This document shows positions 47,881 to 58,452 of a stretch of 64,000 nucleotides of DNA, one piece after another (the stretch's first letter is position 1; each line of letters begins with the position of its first letter). Where the stretch lies: NCBI GenBank assembly GCA_964528875.1, contig CAZGUI010000005.1:16603-80602 (forward strand), given 5' to 3'. The notes beneath the pieces are model-generated. The model did not search any database and had not been told where the DNA came from. It saw only the letters and a program-made list of their open reading frames with translations. The stretch is from Bacteroides_E sp964528875. GTDB taxonomy: Bacteria; Bacteroidota; Bacteroidia; Bacteroidales; Bacteroidaceae. A program made the translations under genes and the position numbers.

Positions 47881-50007
47881 ATGGTAAAAAAGATAAAAAT
47901 AAAAGGTTTATTCATTTCAATGATAGCTATTCTGTTGGCATGTAGTCCAACAGAACAAAAGTCGATTGATCGTGAAGCGTTAATTGTGCGTAATAACCCA
48001 CAAGTAAAAGTATTCGATCCGCTTGCCTCACTTTCTGTAGGGAATGGAGAATTTGCCTTCACAGCAGATATTACAGGACTTCAAACATTCCCTAAGATTT
48101 ATAGTAAAGGGATACCGTTGGGTACACAGGCACAATGGGGTTGGCATAGTTTTGAAAATCCTAAAGCGTATAAATTTGAAGAAACATTGAAAGATTATAA
48201 TTTTGGAAGAGGAAAAACAGAGTCTTATGCTGTTCAGTTTAAAGGTGAAGGTAGACAAAACGAAGCTGCTAATTGGTTTCGGGCAAATCCTCACCGTTTA
48301 CATTTAGGTATTATTGGACTAGAGCTTGGTGAAGATGTGGATGTTTCTGATATTACAGATATACAACAGACATTGGATATGTGGAAAGGGAAAATTAACA
48401 GCCGATTTACTTGGAATAAAAGTATATATGACGTACAAACAGTGTGTCATCCTGAAAAAGACATGATCTCAGCTCGTGTTGTAAATTCGACAAAAACCGG
48501 AGTTAATTTGCGGTTTCCTTACCCGACCGGTGGCCATGCGGATGATGCGTGTAATTGGGAGTCGAATGACAAACACAGTACCGAAATTATTCGCCAAGAA
48601 GAGCAATCTGCTGTTTTGAAACGAGTGTTGGATGAAACCATTTATTATGTAATGCTTTCATGGGAAGGGAAAGCCAAATTGACAGAGAAAGAGAAAAACT
48701 ACTTTGTTTTGATCCCTGAAGAAGATACTTTAGCGTTTTCTTGTGTATTTACGGCTGTTGATGATGATAGTATGATGACTTGTACTTTTGCTGAGGCTGC
48801 TACTGCAAGCGAACGGTATTGGATGTCATTTTGGAAGAATGGGGCGGTAGTAGATTTCTCTAATTGTACTGATTTACGTGCTAAAGAATTGGAGCGTCGT
48901 GTGGTGTTAAGCCAATATTTGCTAGCAATCCAAAGTGCGGGTAGTACACCACCACAAGAAACCGGTCTGACCTATAACTCTTGGTATGGTAAGTTTCATT
49001 TGGAAATGATCTGGTGGCATCAGGCTTGGTTACCACTTTGGGGACATGCCAATTTATTGGATCGTACGCTAAGTTGGTATGAAAAAGTGGAGCCTATGGC
49101 TAGTGAGATTGCTCACCGTCAAGGATTTGAAGGGGTTCGTTGGATGAAAATGACCGATCCAAGTGGAGTCGAGGCTCCTTCTAAAGTGGGTAGTTTCTTA
49201 ATTTGGCAACAACCACACTTTATTTATTTGGCTGAACTACTCTATCGGGCGGATCCCTCTGATTCATTATTGCAAAAATATGGGCATTTAGTCGAAGAAA
49301 CAGCTCGATTTATGTATTCATTTGCTACGTATGACGAATTGAATGAACGGTTTGTATTGAAAGGAGCTATTCCTGCACAAGAGACTTTGCGTGCTGACAT
49401 CACAGTTAATCCTCCTTTTGAACTTTCATATTGGCACTTTGCTATGCAGACTGCTCAGCTATGGCGCGAGCGCAGAGGACAAGAGCGAAATGTGCAATGG
49501 GATGAGTTGATTAATAAACTTTCGCCATTGGCTTATAATACTGATGGGCTCTATTTAGCGGCGGAAACTGCACTTGACACCTATCAGGAAATTCGTTATA
49601 CCAGTGACCATATGGCGGTATTGGGTGCTGTAGGTATTCTGCCTATGAATAAACTGATTCGTGCTGATTACATGAAAAACACATTAGATTGGGTTTGGGA
49701 TAATTGGAATTGGGATAAGACTTGGGGTTGGGACTATCCTATGACTGCAATGGATGCAGCTCGTTTAGGTGAACCTGAAAAAGCTGTAGGGGCTTTATTG
49801 ATGGATAAGCGTACCAATACATATCTAACCAATGGACATAATTATCAAAGTGATCGTTTACGTGTCTATTTGCCTGGCAATGGTGGATTACTAACAGCTA
49901 TAGCATTGATGTGTGCAGGGTGGGATGGTGTTGAAGGAGAGAATCCTGGTTTTCCAAAAGATGGTAAATGGAATGTCCGTTGGGAAGGATTGAATCCACT
50001 TCCTTAA
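47881..50007 (+). CDS. GH65-like (alpha/alpha)6-barrel glycoside hydrolase, lipoprotein
   Basis: The protein has 708 aa. The lipobox is LLAC with Cys21. The N-terminal beta-domain (NPQVKVFDPLASLSVGNGEFAF) precedes a helical barrel with FHLEMIWWHQAWLPLWGH, GFEGVRWMKMTDPSG, FLIWQQPHFIYLAELLYR and ETARFMYSF, all of which resemble GH65-type six-hairpin enzymes. PPFELSYWHFAMQ and NWDKTWGWDYPMTAMDAARLG follow. The catalytic acid cannot be assigned with confidence; Glu in FHLEM is a candidate. Reaction and substrate are unknown, and other six-hairpin families (for example GH95-like) are possible. It is the only non-lyase enzyme of the PUL and may act on a side chain released from pectin. Confidence 0.75.
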   Translation: MVKKIKIKGLFISMIAILLACSPTEQKSIDREALIVRNNPQVKVFDPLASLSVGNGEFAFTADITGLQTFPKIYSKGIPLGTQAQWGWHSFENPKAYKFEETLKDYNFGRGKTESYAVQFKGEGRQNEAANWFRANPHRLHLGIIGLELGEDVDVSDITDIQQTLDMWKGKINSRFTWNKSIYDVQTVCHPEKDMISARVVNSTKTGVNLRFPYPTGGHADDACNWESNDKHSTEIIRQEEQSAVLKRVLDETIYYVMLSWEGKAKLTEKEKNYFVLIPEEDTLAFSCVFTAVDDDSMMTCTFAEAATASERYWMSFWKNGAVVDFSNCTDLRAKELERRVVLSQYLLAIQSAGSTPPQETGLTYNSWYGKFHLEMIWWHQAWLPLWGHANLLDRTLSWYEKVEPMASEIAHRQGFEGVRWMKMTDPSGVEAPSKVGSFLIWQQPHFIYLAELLYRADPSDSLLQKYGHLVEETARFMYSFATYDELNERFVLKGAIPAQETLRADITVNPPFELSYWHFAMQTAQLWRERRGQERNVQWDELINKLSPLAYNTDGLYLAAETALDTYQEIRYTSDHMAVLGAVGILPMNKLIRADYMKNTLDWVWDNWNWDKTWGWDYPMTAMDAARLGEPEKAVGALLMDKRTNTYLTNGHNYQSDRLRVYLPGNGGLLTAIALMCAGWDGVEGENPGFPKDGKWNVRWEGLNPLP

Positions 50008-50401
50008 ATTTCATTTATTGTGAAGTAATTACTAAGGGGAGGTAACTGAAATCTCCCCTTAGTTGTCTTATTAAATGAATGATATTTTATTGGTCGTGAT
50101 TTTTTCTCTTTTATGCAGATTTTTCTCCTATTATGATATAGCCTTTAATTATTAGACTTAGACAGGCTATTAGTTATGTTTTTTTGTTGAAGCTATTCCT
50201 TGTCTTGATCTATAACATCGCAACTTTACAAACTTTTATTGTCCAATAAAAGTTTGTATGTGTCTTTTTTTCTGTGCCATTCTTTCTTTTTATAGTTGTT
50301 TATAAAAAAGAGTAGAATCTGTTTTGCTTTGACAATTAGCAGTATTTTTATTGGAGAAGTTAAAATAGGATTGAACACTACGGTATTCATGCTTCTTTTT
50401 A
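50008..50401. other. intergenic region before the HTCS gene
   Basis: It holds a terminator hairpin at its left end. No gene is supported in the remaining AT-rich sequence. Confidence 0.5.
50031..50070 (+). terminator. terminator hairpin after the GH65-like gene
   Basis: ACTAAGGGGAG (50031-50041) pairs with CTCCCCTTAGT (50053-50063), followed by TGTCTTATT. Confidence 0.65.
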
Positions 50402-50409
50402 TATCTTTG
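50402..50409 (+). promoter_or_regulatory. candidate -7 promoter box for the HTCS gene
   Basis: TATCTTTG matches TAnnTTTG. It is only 13 bp before the first ATG, giving a very short leader, which slightly favours the second in-frame ATG at 50429. Confidence 0.45.
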
Positions 50410-50422
50410 TTTGTGAAAAACG

Positions 50423-53400
50423 ATGCATATGAGAAACATACTTTTGTTTTTGCTTATTATAATCCATTTGCCTTTACGAGCTTTTGTTGAAATTCGATCT
50501 GAACGCTTATCAACTATAAATGGACTGGCAGATAACTCCATACGACACATTTATCAAGATAAGAAAGGTTTTCTCTGGATGGCTACACTTAATGGTTTGA
50601 GTCGCTATGACGGAACCTCTTTTGTTAATTATTATCCTCAAGAAAACGAACAAATTACACTTGCTGATCACCGAATCAAAAGTTTAATAGAAGATAAGAA
50701 TGGTTTTTTGTGGATTACGACCTATTCCGATATTTTTAACTGTTATGACTTTAAGAAAGATCGCTTCGTTGATTTTTCCGGTCAAGGAATGCATACCGCT
50801 CATTATCGAAACATCTCTTTGATAGAAGATGATGTTTGGCTTTGGGGAAAAACAGAAGGCTGTTTGCGTGTTTCCTATTGTGATGAAACGTTTTCTTCGG
50901 AATCTTATAGTCTAAGTAACAAGACTATAGAATCCAATCATATTCATTCTGTTGTTGAAGGATATCAAGGTAAAGTTTATATTGCTACTGATAAAGGACT
51001 TTATGGATGGAATAGAGGGAAATTATCCTGCATACAACCCGATATTGATTGCGTAAAGGTTTTAATATATAAAGATAAAGCTGTATTTGTCACTTCCAAT
51101 GGTATCATTTGGGTCGATGATGCAAATTATGGATTTATAAAGGCTGGAGAACTTCCCTTAAATGGGAAACATGCATTGACAGGGGCACTTAATATTAAAA
51201 CCAATTGTGTGTTTTATACTTCGGGAGGAAGTTACTCTTTTGATATGGAAACTTATCAATTGAAGCAGCTTTATGGTCAGTGGGATTTGACTAATGGGTA
51301 TGTAGATGTGGATAATCGTGGAAATTATTGGATTCATAATTGGAGTGGAAACCTCTACTATATTCATGCAGAGACAGGGAATCTGAAGATTCTTTCTTTA
51401 ATGTCTATAAAACAAATGAACCTAATTAATCGTGAACAATATCGTTTTTGGCACGATTCTCGAGGTATTATTTGGATTGCGACTTATGGTAACGGATTAT
51501 TCGCCTATAATCCGGAGAATGAACAACTTAGACACTTTACTGATAATGATCAATTGGGGTATATTGGGTCTAATTTTTTACTAAATATCATGGAAGATCG
51601 CTCTGGCAGTCTTTGGGTAAGTTCAGAGTTTAGTGGTGTTTCACATTTGAGCGTTGTCAACCAAGGTGCGACTCGTATTTATCCTGAAAGTAATAGGTAT
51701 ATGCATGGTCTGAATACGATTCGATTGATTGCCGAAACCAAAGAAGGGATGGTTTGGATAGGGACTCGCTATGGGGGATTATATAAGTATGATGCTGAAT
51801 TATATGAGATTAAAGAAAAGAGTTATAATAATGTAGGAACTTATGCCGTTTGTGAAGATAAAGAGGGTAGAGAGTGGGTAGGAACTCGAGGGAATGGACT
51901 CTATATTGATGGTAAGCAATATACTACAGTTTTCTCTGATTCCAATGCATTAGCACACAATAGTGTCTTTTCTATTTTGAGAGATAGTACTGGGCGAATG
52001 TGGATAGGTACATTTGGCGGAGGGTTGAATTTAGCGATAGCCCAAGACAAAGGCTATGTATTTAAGCGATTTCTAGATGGAAGTTATGGACAACGGTGGA
52101 TACGTTGTTTGATTGAAGACCAAAATGGGTGGATATGGGTCGGGACAAGTGGAGGAGTTTTTGTTTTCCATCCTGAAGAACTACTAAGAAACCCCGATTG
52201 TTATAGGGGGTATGACAAACAAAATAAAAGTTTGAAAAGTAATGAAATTCGTTCTTTATTTAAAGATAGTAAAGGAAGGATATGGATTGCTGAATCAGGT
52301 GTGGGGTTCTCAGTTTGTACTCCTAATGGAGACTATGATAAGCTTATATTTAAACACTATTCAGTAAGTGATGGATTGGTAAGTAGTATGGTACAAGCTT
52401 TTGTGGAAGATGATCAAGGCATGATCTGGATTTCTACAGAGTATGGAATATCTTGTTTTAATCCTGAAATAGAAACATTTGAGAACTATTTTTTTTCTGA
52501 TATGATGCTAGGAAATGTGTATACTGAAAGTTGTGCTCATAGATTGAAGAATGGTCGACTGGTGTTTGGCTCCAATCAGGGGCTTGTGGTAATTGATCCT
52601 AAACAAGTAGATAAGAAGCAGAGTAAGGTTTCTGTAACCTTTACCGACTTGAAGTTAAATGGAATATCAGTAAGTCCGAATGATGAAGGATCCTCATTGC
52701 AATCGACTTTAGCCTATGCAGAATCTATCCGATTAAATCATCACCAAAACTCTTTTGCTATAGAATTTTCTACACTTGATTATTCAGAAATAAATCCTCC
52801 TAGGTTCAGTTATAAACTAGAAAACTACGAAAAAGAATGGAGTGCTCCTTCCATCTTGAATTTCGCGGCTTACAAGAATCTTGATGCTGGTACCTATCTG
52901 CTTCGTGTCAAAGCATGCAATGGAATAGGTGAGTGGGGAGATGAGGAGTCTGTATTAAAGTTGGTTATTGTGCCTCCTTTTTGGAAGACAACAGAAGCTT
53001 TTCTTATTTATCTTTTTCTTTTGTTTATCCTATTCTATCTCGTCTTTCGAATCATTCATAAGATGAACACCTTACGAAATAAAGTGAAGATTGAAGAGCA
53101 ATTGACCGAATATAAACTTATTTTCTTTACTAATATTTCACACGAATTCCGTACTCCTCTGACACTAATTAAAGGTGCACTTGAGAAAATACAAAGTGCA
53201 TCTAGAATACCAAAAGATATAAACAGTTCGGTTACTATTATAGATAAAAGTACTCATCGATTGTTACGTCTTGTCAATCAATTAATTGAATTTAGAAAGA
53301 TGCAACAAAATAAGTTGTCCCTAGCTTTAGAAGAAACAGATATTGTTCCTTTTATATACAACATATTTCTGAACTTTAAAGATATAGCTGAGTCCAAGAA

Positions 53401-54709
53401 TATTACTTTTGAGTTTCTTTCACCGAATATTTCCTATCAGATGTACATAGACCAAGATAAAGTAGATAAATCGATGTACAACCTTTTATCAAATGCATTG
53501 AAGTATACTCCAAGACAAGGTAAGGTAGTTCTTTCATTAGAAATAGATGAAACGAATAGCCTGTTTGTTATAAAAGTAATTGATAATGGGGTAGGGATAC
53601 CAAAAGATAAACAAGGGGAGTTATTTAAACGTTTTATGCAAAGTGGTTTTTCTCGTGATAGTATGGGTGTGGGTTTGCATTTGACCCATGAGTTGGTAAA
53701 GATACATAAAGGACGTTTGCATTTTGAGGAAAACCCTAATGGTGGTTCTATCTTTTCAATTACATTACCTATTGATTCTTCCATATACCGACCTGATGAT
53801 TTCTTATTAACGTCCAATTCGTTATTAGAAAAAGGAGAGAAAGGAAGCTTCATAGCAGAAAATCCTGGGAACGGGACAGATGATTTAGATATAGAACAAG
53901 ATCTAAATAGATCACAATCTACTCCTTTGAATAAACAACGAATTTTACTTATCGAAGATGATGATGATGTTCGTGACTTCTTGATCGAATCATTGAATAT
54001 GTATTTTGAGGTAATTACAGCCTCCGATGGAGCAAGTGGACTTGAACAGGCACAAAATGTTGCTCCGGATCTGATTATTAGTGATGTAATGATGCCTGGT
54101 TACTCTGGCTTTGAAATCACTAGACGTTTAAAAAATGATTTCAACACCAGCCATATTCCTATTATTTTGCTCACCGCTTTGAGTGCACCAGAAAATCATT
54201 TGGAAGGAGTGCAAAGTGGTGCAGATGTATATATAACTAAGCCTTTCAGCATGAAACTCCTACTTACTAGTGTAATGAAGCTGATAGAGCAACGTGAAAA
54301 ATTACGCGAAAAGTTTGTAAAAGATCCAAATTCAATCCATTCCACAATCACTGTAACTGAGAAAGACAAGGATTTTGCAGATCGCTTGATGTTAGTGATG
54401 GAGTCTCAGCTGTCAAATCCGAGTATTTCAGTCGATGACATTGCATCTATTATGGAGATGGGTCGAAGTGCTTTTTATTCTAAGGTTCGAGGCGTGACAG
54501 GCTATTCGCCTGCGGAGTATATGCGTATTATGCGCATGAAAAAAGCTGCTCGAATACTTTCACAACAGAGATATACAGTAGCTGAAGTATCGTATCAAGT
54601 AGGGATTAACGATCCGTTTTATTTTAGCCGATGTTTTAAAAATCAATTTGGTGTATCGCCTTCGGTATACCAGAAAGGACAACCTGATGATGATACTCCT
54701 ACTCCTTAG
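50423..54709 (+). CDS. hybrid two-component system (HTCS) regulator of the PUL
   Basis: The protein has 1428 aa, the usual HTCS size. The order is signal peptide, then periplasmic two-component propeller repeats (many units of the type GFLWMATLNGLSRYDG, about residues 25-740), then a Y_Y_Y domain (about 775-856). Next are one transmembrane helix (about 858-879), the histidine kinase HisKA with His907 in NISHEFRTPL, and the HATPase domain (DNGVGIPKD, GVGLHLTHELV). The receiver domain has Asp1221 in SDVMMPG, and an AraC-type HTH (about 1335-1420) closes it. It senses an oligosaccharide in the periplasm and activates PUL transcription. It lies directly after the PUL2 genes in the same orientation, so PUL2 is its likely target; the minus-strand PUL has no regulator of its own. 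Either ATG (50423 or 50429) is possible. Confidence 0.95.
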   Translation: MHMRNILLFLLIIIHLPLRAFVEIRSERLSTINGLADNSIRHIYQDKKGFLWMATLNGLSRYDGTSFVNYYPQENEQITLADHRIKSLIEDKNGFLWITTYSDIFNCYDFKKDRFVDFSGQGMHTAHYRNISLIEDDVWLWGKTEGCLRVSYCDETFSSESYSLSNKTIESNHIHSVVEGYQGKVYIATDKGLYGWNRGKLSCIQPDIDCVKVLIYKDKAVFVTSNGIIWVDDANYGFIKAGELPLNGKHALTGALNIKTNCVFYTSGGSYSFDMETYQLKQLYGQWDLTNGYVDVDNRGNYWIHNWSGNLYYIHAETGNLKILSLMSIKQMNLINREQYRFWHDSRGIIWIATYGNGLFAYNPENEQLRHFTDNDQLGYIGSNFLLNIMEDRSGSLWVSSEFSGVSHLSVVNQGATRIYPESNRYMHGLNTIRLIAETKEGMVWIGTRYGGLYKYDAELYEIKEKSYNNVGTYAVCEDKEGREWVGTRGNGLYIDGKQYTTVFSDSNALAHNSVFSILRDSTGRMWIGTFGGGLNLAIAQDKGYVFKRFLDGSYGQRWIRCLIEDQNGWIWVGTSGGVFVFHPEELLRNPDCYRGYDKQNKSLKSNEIRSLFKDSKGRIWIAESGVGFSVCTPNGDYDKLIFKHYSVSDGLVSSMVQAFVEDDQGMIWISTEYGISCFNPEIETFENYFFSDMMLGNVYTESCAHRLKNGRLVFGSNQGLVVIDPKQVDKKQSKVSVTFTDLKLNGISVSPNDEGSSLQSTLAYAESIRLNHHQNSFAIEFSTLDYSEINPPRFSYKLENYEKEWSAPSILNFAAYKNLDAGTYLLRVKACNGIGEWGDEESVLKLVIVPPFWKTTEAFLIYLFLLFILFYLVFRIIHKMNTLRNKVKIEEQLTEYKLIFFTNISHEFRTPLTLIKGALEKIQSASRIPKDINSSVTIIDKSTHRLLRLVNQLIEFRKMQQNKLSLALEETDIVPFIYNIFLNFKDIAESKNITFEFLSPNISYQMYIDQDKVDKSMYNLLSNALKYTPRQGKVVLSLEIDETNSLFVIKVIDNGVGIPKDKQGELFKRFMQSGFSRDSMGVGLHLTHELVKIHKGRLHFEENPNGGSIFSITLPIDSSIYRPDDFLLTSNSLLEKGEKGSFIAENPGNGTDDLDIEQDLNRSQSTPLNKQRILLIEDDDDVRDFLIESLNMYFEVITASDGASGLEQAQNVAPDLIISDVMMPGYSGFEITRRLKNDFNTSHIPIILLTALSAPENHLEGVQSGADVYITKPFSMKLLLTSVMKLIEQREKLREKFVKDPNSIHSTITVTEKDKDFADRLMLVMESQLSNPSISVDDIASIMEMGRSAFYSKVRGVTGYSPAEYMRIMRMKKAARILSQQRYTVAEVSYQVGINDPFYFSRCFKNQFGVSPSVYQKGQPDDDTPTP

Positions 54710-55008
54710 TTTGGAATAAGTTTTTTTTATTCAACTATTAGAATATCTATATTTTGCTAAAACAGTATTTTTATGGGTTGTTAAATAAGAATAGAAGATA
54801 ACTCGTTTTTTTGTCAGCTGTTTTCTTGGGGAACAAACTCTAGTTGTGATCTTAAACAATGAGTAAAATTTGATTTTTATGTATATCAATCAAATAAAAG
54901 AACTAGTAAAAATAGTCGATTTTTAGCCACTAATAATTCAAAACTTGTCGTTGAATAATATTTATTTTACTATGTGATTTTTTAGTTTAATTCAATATGA
55001 TTTTTTAT
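54710..55008. other. short convergent intergenic region
   Basis: AT-rich DNA between two convergent genes. No gene, convincing terminator or repeat was found. Confidence 0.5.
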
Positions 55009-55929
55009 CTAGCTTTGCTCTAAATCAGCTTTTGATTTACTTTGTGTAACCACATAAACACCGATAAAGACCAAAGCAATAGCGATACCTTTACTCCATC
55101 CCATTCTGTCCATCCCTAAAGCCAAAGCTAATAATGTGGCTACAATTGGCTGAACATTGTTATACATACTTATTAACGTGGGACGAAGTAATTTTTGCGC
55201 TGTCATCATCAATAAATAGGATAGGAAGGTGGCTCCAAAAACCACAAAACCCAATTGTAACCAAATATCAGCAGCAATTTGTGGATAGGGAATGGCTACT
55301 ATATCTTGATATGAAAAAGGCAAGAAACAAATAGTAGCATATAAAAATAACCATTTACTAATGGTAACAGGAGAATACTTGGTTAATATATCTCTGAAAA
55401 CCGTTAGATAGATTGCAAAACTTACTTGAGCCGTTAATACCATTAAGTTTCCTACTCCACTACTTATAGCACTAGTGTTTGTGTGTCCGCTAAGAACCAG
55501 TATTATAGCTCCTGTAGCACCAATGATAACACCTAAAACTTTTTTATTGGTGATAGGCTCTTTTAAAAATATAGCAGAAGCTATCATCGTAATGATTGGA
55601 GCTGTGGTAGTTATTATAGAAGCATCTATTGGCGATGTTTTAGATAGGCCGAAAATAAAAAGACCTTGATTAAAAACTACAGCAAACAAAGAGGCAAAAA
55701 AGATGCGAATGCGATCTTTTTTATCAATCTTTTCTTCGGGAAGAAATAGGGAGAGTAGCCAAAAAGCTATTGCTGCACCCATCATTCGGAAGGTTGTAAC
55801 ACTAAATGGAGATAAATTATTCAGTACTTGTTTTGCTATGGGAGCATTCAGTCCCCATATCACATTGGCGAATAAAACCAGCAGATGTCCTTTATGACTC
55901 TTTTCGTTGTATATATTTCCTTTTTCCAT
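55009..55929 (-). CDS. EamA/DMT-family transporter
   Basis: The protein has 306 aa and about ten membrane helices in two EamA repeats: the first starts LLVLFANVIWGLNAPIAK, and the second about residue 155 (NLMVLTAQVSFAIYLTVF). Conserved family features include ANVIWG and SPIDASIITTTAPIITM. Such proteins export small metabolites such as amino acids, but the substrate cannot be inferred. It is a single gene facing the HTCS gene. Confidence 0.88.
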   Translation of the reverse strand: MEKGNIYNEKSHKGHLLVLFANVIWGLNAPIAKQVLNNLSPFSVTTFRMMGAAIAFWLLSLFLPEEKIDKKDRIRIFFASLFAVVFNQGLFIFGLSKTSPIDASIITTTAPIITMIASAIFLKEPITNKKVLGVIIGATGAIILVLSGHTNTSAISSGVGNLMVLTAQVSFAIYLTVFRDILTKYSPVTISKWLFLYATICFLPFSYQDIVAIPYPQIAADIWLQLGFVVFGATFLSYLLMMTAQKLLRPTLISMYNNVQPIVATLLALALGMDRMGWSKGIAIALVFIGVYVVTQSKSKADLEQS

Positions 55930-56076
55930 AAAACTTCACAAAGTTACACCTTATTTTATGATTTTAATATTATATTTGTTTATATAGCGTGTGGTAAATG
56001 ATTCTCTATTGAATTAACTAATAGCAATTTACAACATGATATTAATAAGATTTTAACTATAAAAGAAGAACAAATT

Positions 56077-57360
56077 ATGAGTGACGTATTTGATTTTTTG
56101 AGTGAGTTTTTATTATCAATAGGTATAAGCCAAGTCTGGGTTGATCGCCTGGATCGGATAATCATTGTACTGGTTATTGTAGGTTTGGCTTTTCTTGTTG
56201 AGGCCATCATCCGGGCTATTGTTTTACAAGCTATGAATAGTATTGGAAAAAGAATCAAATCGAATACCTGGCGCGAAATATTAGTCAATAAAAAGATTTT
56301 TGGAGTGTTACTACGAATTATTGCACCCATCTTAATTCTTTCTTTAATGTCGATGTATTTTACAGAAAAAGCACCTCTACTGACTATAATATACAGAATA
56401 TGTAATGCTTATATTATTTATGTAGTTATGCGTATGATTAGCTTTGTTTTGGCTGCTATATTTGATATATATACCTTAAAGGAGGAGTTTAAAGACAGAC
56501 CTTTAAAGGGATTACTTCAAACGGGTCAAACCATTGTTTATTTTATAGGTGGTATTATTATAATTAGTGTTTTAATTGGCAAGGAAGCTTCTGATTTGTT
56601 TATCGGTTTAGGAGCATCGGCTGCTGTATTGATGTTAATCTTCCAAGATAGTATTCTAGGTGTTGTTGCCGGTATCCAGTTATCAGCTAATAATATGTTG
56701 CGTGTAGGGGACTGGATTACTATGCCCAAGTATAATGTAGATGGGGATGTTATTGAGGTCACTTTAAATACAGTTAAGGTACAGAACTTTGATAAGACTA
56801 TCGTAACTGTTCCTCCTTATGCATTGGTGAAAGAGTCGTTTCAAAACTATAGAGGAATGAAAGATTCCGGTGGTCGCAGGGTAAAGCGCTCCTTGACTAT
56901 TGATTTTGATACAGTTCAATTTTGTACTTCTGAAATGATTGAGGAGTTTAAAAAGATTGATTGTTTAAGTAATTATTTAGAGAAGAAAGATAAAGAACTG
57001 AAAGTATTCAATGAGAAGCATCCGGCTAAAGGGGCGAGTGAATTGAATGTTCGTAGACAAACAAATTTGGGTGTGTTCAGAGCATACATTGATGCCTATC
57101 TGAAGCAGCAATTTGATTCGATTCAACAATCAGGATTTACCTTTTTGGTGCGTCAATTACAACCTACTGAGTTTGGTATACCTATTGAACTTTATTTCTT
57201 TACGAAGACTACCATTTGGGCCGAATATGAAGGGATACAAAGTGATGTGTTCGATCATATTCTAGCTTCGGTTCCCTCGTTTGGTCTCAATTTATACCAA
57301 GCTCCATCGGGTGAAGATATACGTGAAATGAAAACTTTACCTCAAAAAGATAAAGTATAA
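56077..57360 (+). CDS. MscS family mechanosensitive channel, YbdG-like
   Basis: The protein has 427 aa. About four to five membrane helices occupy the first 200 residues (RIIIVLVIVGLAFLVEAII, then YIIYVVMRMISFVLAA). The pore-lining and beta-domain region is SAAVLMLIFQDSILG and LRVGDWITMPKYNVDGDVIE. The C-terminus with DHILASVPSFGLNLYQAPSG resembles E. coli YbdG more than MscS. It releases solutes upon osmotic downshift. It is a single gene with a good terminator. Confidence 0.9.
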   Translation: MSDVFDFLSEFLLSIGISQVWVDRLDRIIIVLVIVGLAFLVEAIIRAIVLQAMNSIGKRIKSNTWREILVNKKIFGVLLRIIAPILILSLMSMYFTEKAPLLTIIYRICNAYIIYVVMRMISFVLAAIFDIYTLKEEFKDRPLKGLLQTGQTIVYFIGGIIIISVLIGKEASDLFIGLGASAAVLMLIFQDSILGVVAGIQLSANNMLRVGDWITMPKYNVDGDVIEVTLNTVKVQNFDKTIVTVPPYALVKESFQNYRGMKDSGGRRVKRSLTIDFDTVQFCTSEMIEEFKKIDCLSNYLEKKDKELKVFNEKHPAKGASELNVRRQTNLGVFRAYIDAYLKQQFDSIQQSGFTFLVRQLQPTEFGIPIELYFFTKTTIWAEYEGIQSDVFDHILASVPSFGLNLYQAPSGEDIREMKTLPQKDKV

Positions 57361-57389
57361 ATTAGTATTTAAAAGATAGAGAATGATGA

Positions 57390-57442
57390 AAAGAGTTTAT
57401 GCTGATGTTACTAAGAAAAGTCATCAGCATAAGCTCTTTTTT
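57390..57442 (+). terminator. terminator after the MscS gene
   Basis: AAAGAGTTTATGCTGATG (57390-57407) pairs with 57422-57439 over 18 bp with one G-T wobble, ending in TTTTTT. Confidence 0.85.
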
Positions 57443-57492
57443 GGTTTTGTAGAAGTTACTCCGAAAATAATTATTCTAACATATAAATTAGT

Positions 57493-58452
57493 ATGAATAA
57501 ACTAAGAATTGCTGTTACAGGAGCAGCAGGGAATTTAGGTTCATTATTAGCCCATAGACTACTCAAAGAGAAGGTATCCCTAAATCTGCTTATACATAAA
57601 AAGAGGTTACCGAAGGCGTTGAATGAAAATAAGAAGGTAACAACTTTCACCGTTGATTTATCAAATCAAGCGAGTTTACTTCAAGCATTAGAAGGAGTTG
57701 ATGTGGTTGTGCATTTTGCGGGTGTTCTCTTTAAGTCAAATCCGGAAAAGTTTTTAGCCACAACGAATACTCAATACTTTAAGAACCTTTTGGATGTAGC
57801 CGTAGAACAAAAGGTAAAACGAATTATCTTGATTAGTTTTCCTCACGTTGAAGGAGAGAGCTTTCCTGATAAACCGGCAAAAGGGATTTTGAATGGAACT
57901 CCAATTTCTGTTCACGCTATAACCCGATTAGAAGAGGAACAGTTGCTGTTTAATTATGCAACAAGACATTCTTTTGAACCTGTTTCTTTGCGTGTTGGAA
58001 TGGTGTATGGCAAAGGAATATTAATGATTGATGCAGCCCAGTGGTTTGCTAAACATAATCTGTTGGGCGTATGGAAAAATCCAACTTATATTCATTTAAT
58101 TTCGAAAACCGATTTTGTAGATGCAACAGTAGCTGCTTGTCTTTATGAAAATATTAATGGTATCTACCATATAGGGGATGATGGTGTACAAACGCTTCAA
58201 GAGTTTTTAGATACCATTACACAATATAAAAGATATAAAAAACCGTGGCGTATGCCTTTATGGATGATCTTAACGGCTGCTCGTTTTTTTGAATTATGGT
58301 CAAAAGTGTTTGATACCCGTAGTCCTCTAACTGTCGATTTTATTCAAATTGGACGTGTGTCTTATTATGGAGATACTGAAAGAATGAAAAAAGAATTACT
58401 TTCCAACTTAAAATATAAGACTTACAAAGAGGGGTTGAGCTTGTTTGATTGA
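57493..58452 (+). CDS. NAD(P)-dependent epimerase/dehydratase family protein (atypical SDR)
   Basis: The protein has 319 aa. The N-terminal Rossmann fingerprint is TGAAGNLG, followed by DLSNQASLLQALEGVDVVVHFAG. VKRIILISFPHVEGESFPD takes the place of the usual catalytic Ser region. A canonical YxxxK was not found, so enzymatic activity is uncertain and it may be an NAD-binding protein of the atypical SDR class. It is a single gene between a terminator and the second 22-bp repeat array. The substrate cannot be named. Confidence 0.72.
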   Translation: MNKLRIAVTGAAGNLGSLLAHRLLKEKVSLNLLIHKKRLPKALNENKKVTTFTVDLSNQASLLQALEGVDVVVHFAGVLFKSNPEKFLATTNTQYFKNLLDVAVEQKVKRIILISFPHVEGESFPDKPAKGILNGTPISVHAITRLEEEQLLFNYATRHSFEPVSLRVGMVYGKGILMIDAAQWFAKHNLLGVWKNPTYIHLISKTDFVDATVAACLYENINGIYHIGDDGVQTLQEFLDTITQYKRYKKPWRMPLWMILTAARFFELWSKVFDTRSPLTVDFIQIGRVSYYGDTERMKKELLSNLKYKTYKEGLSLFD

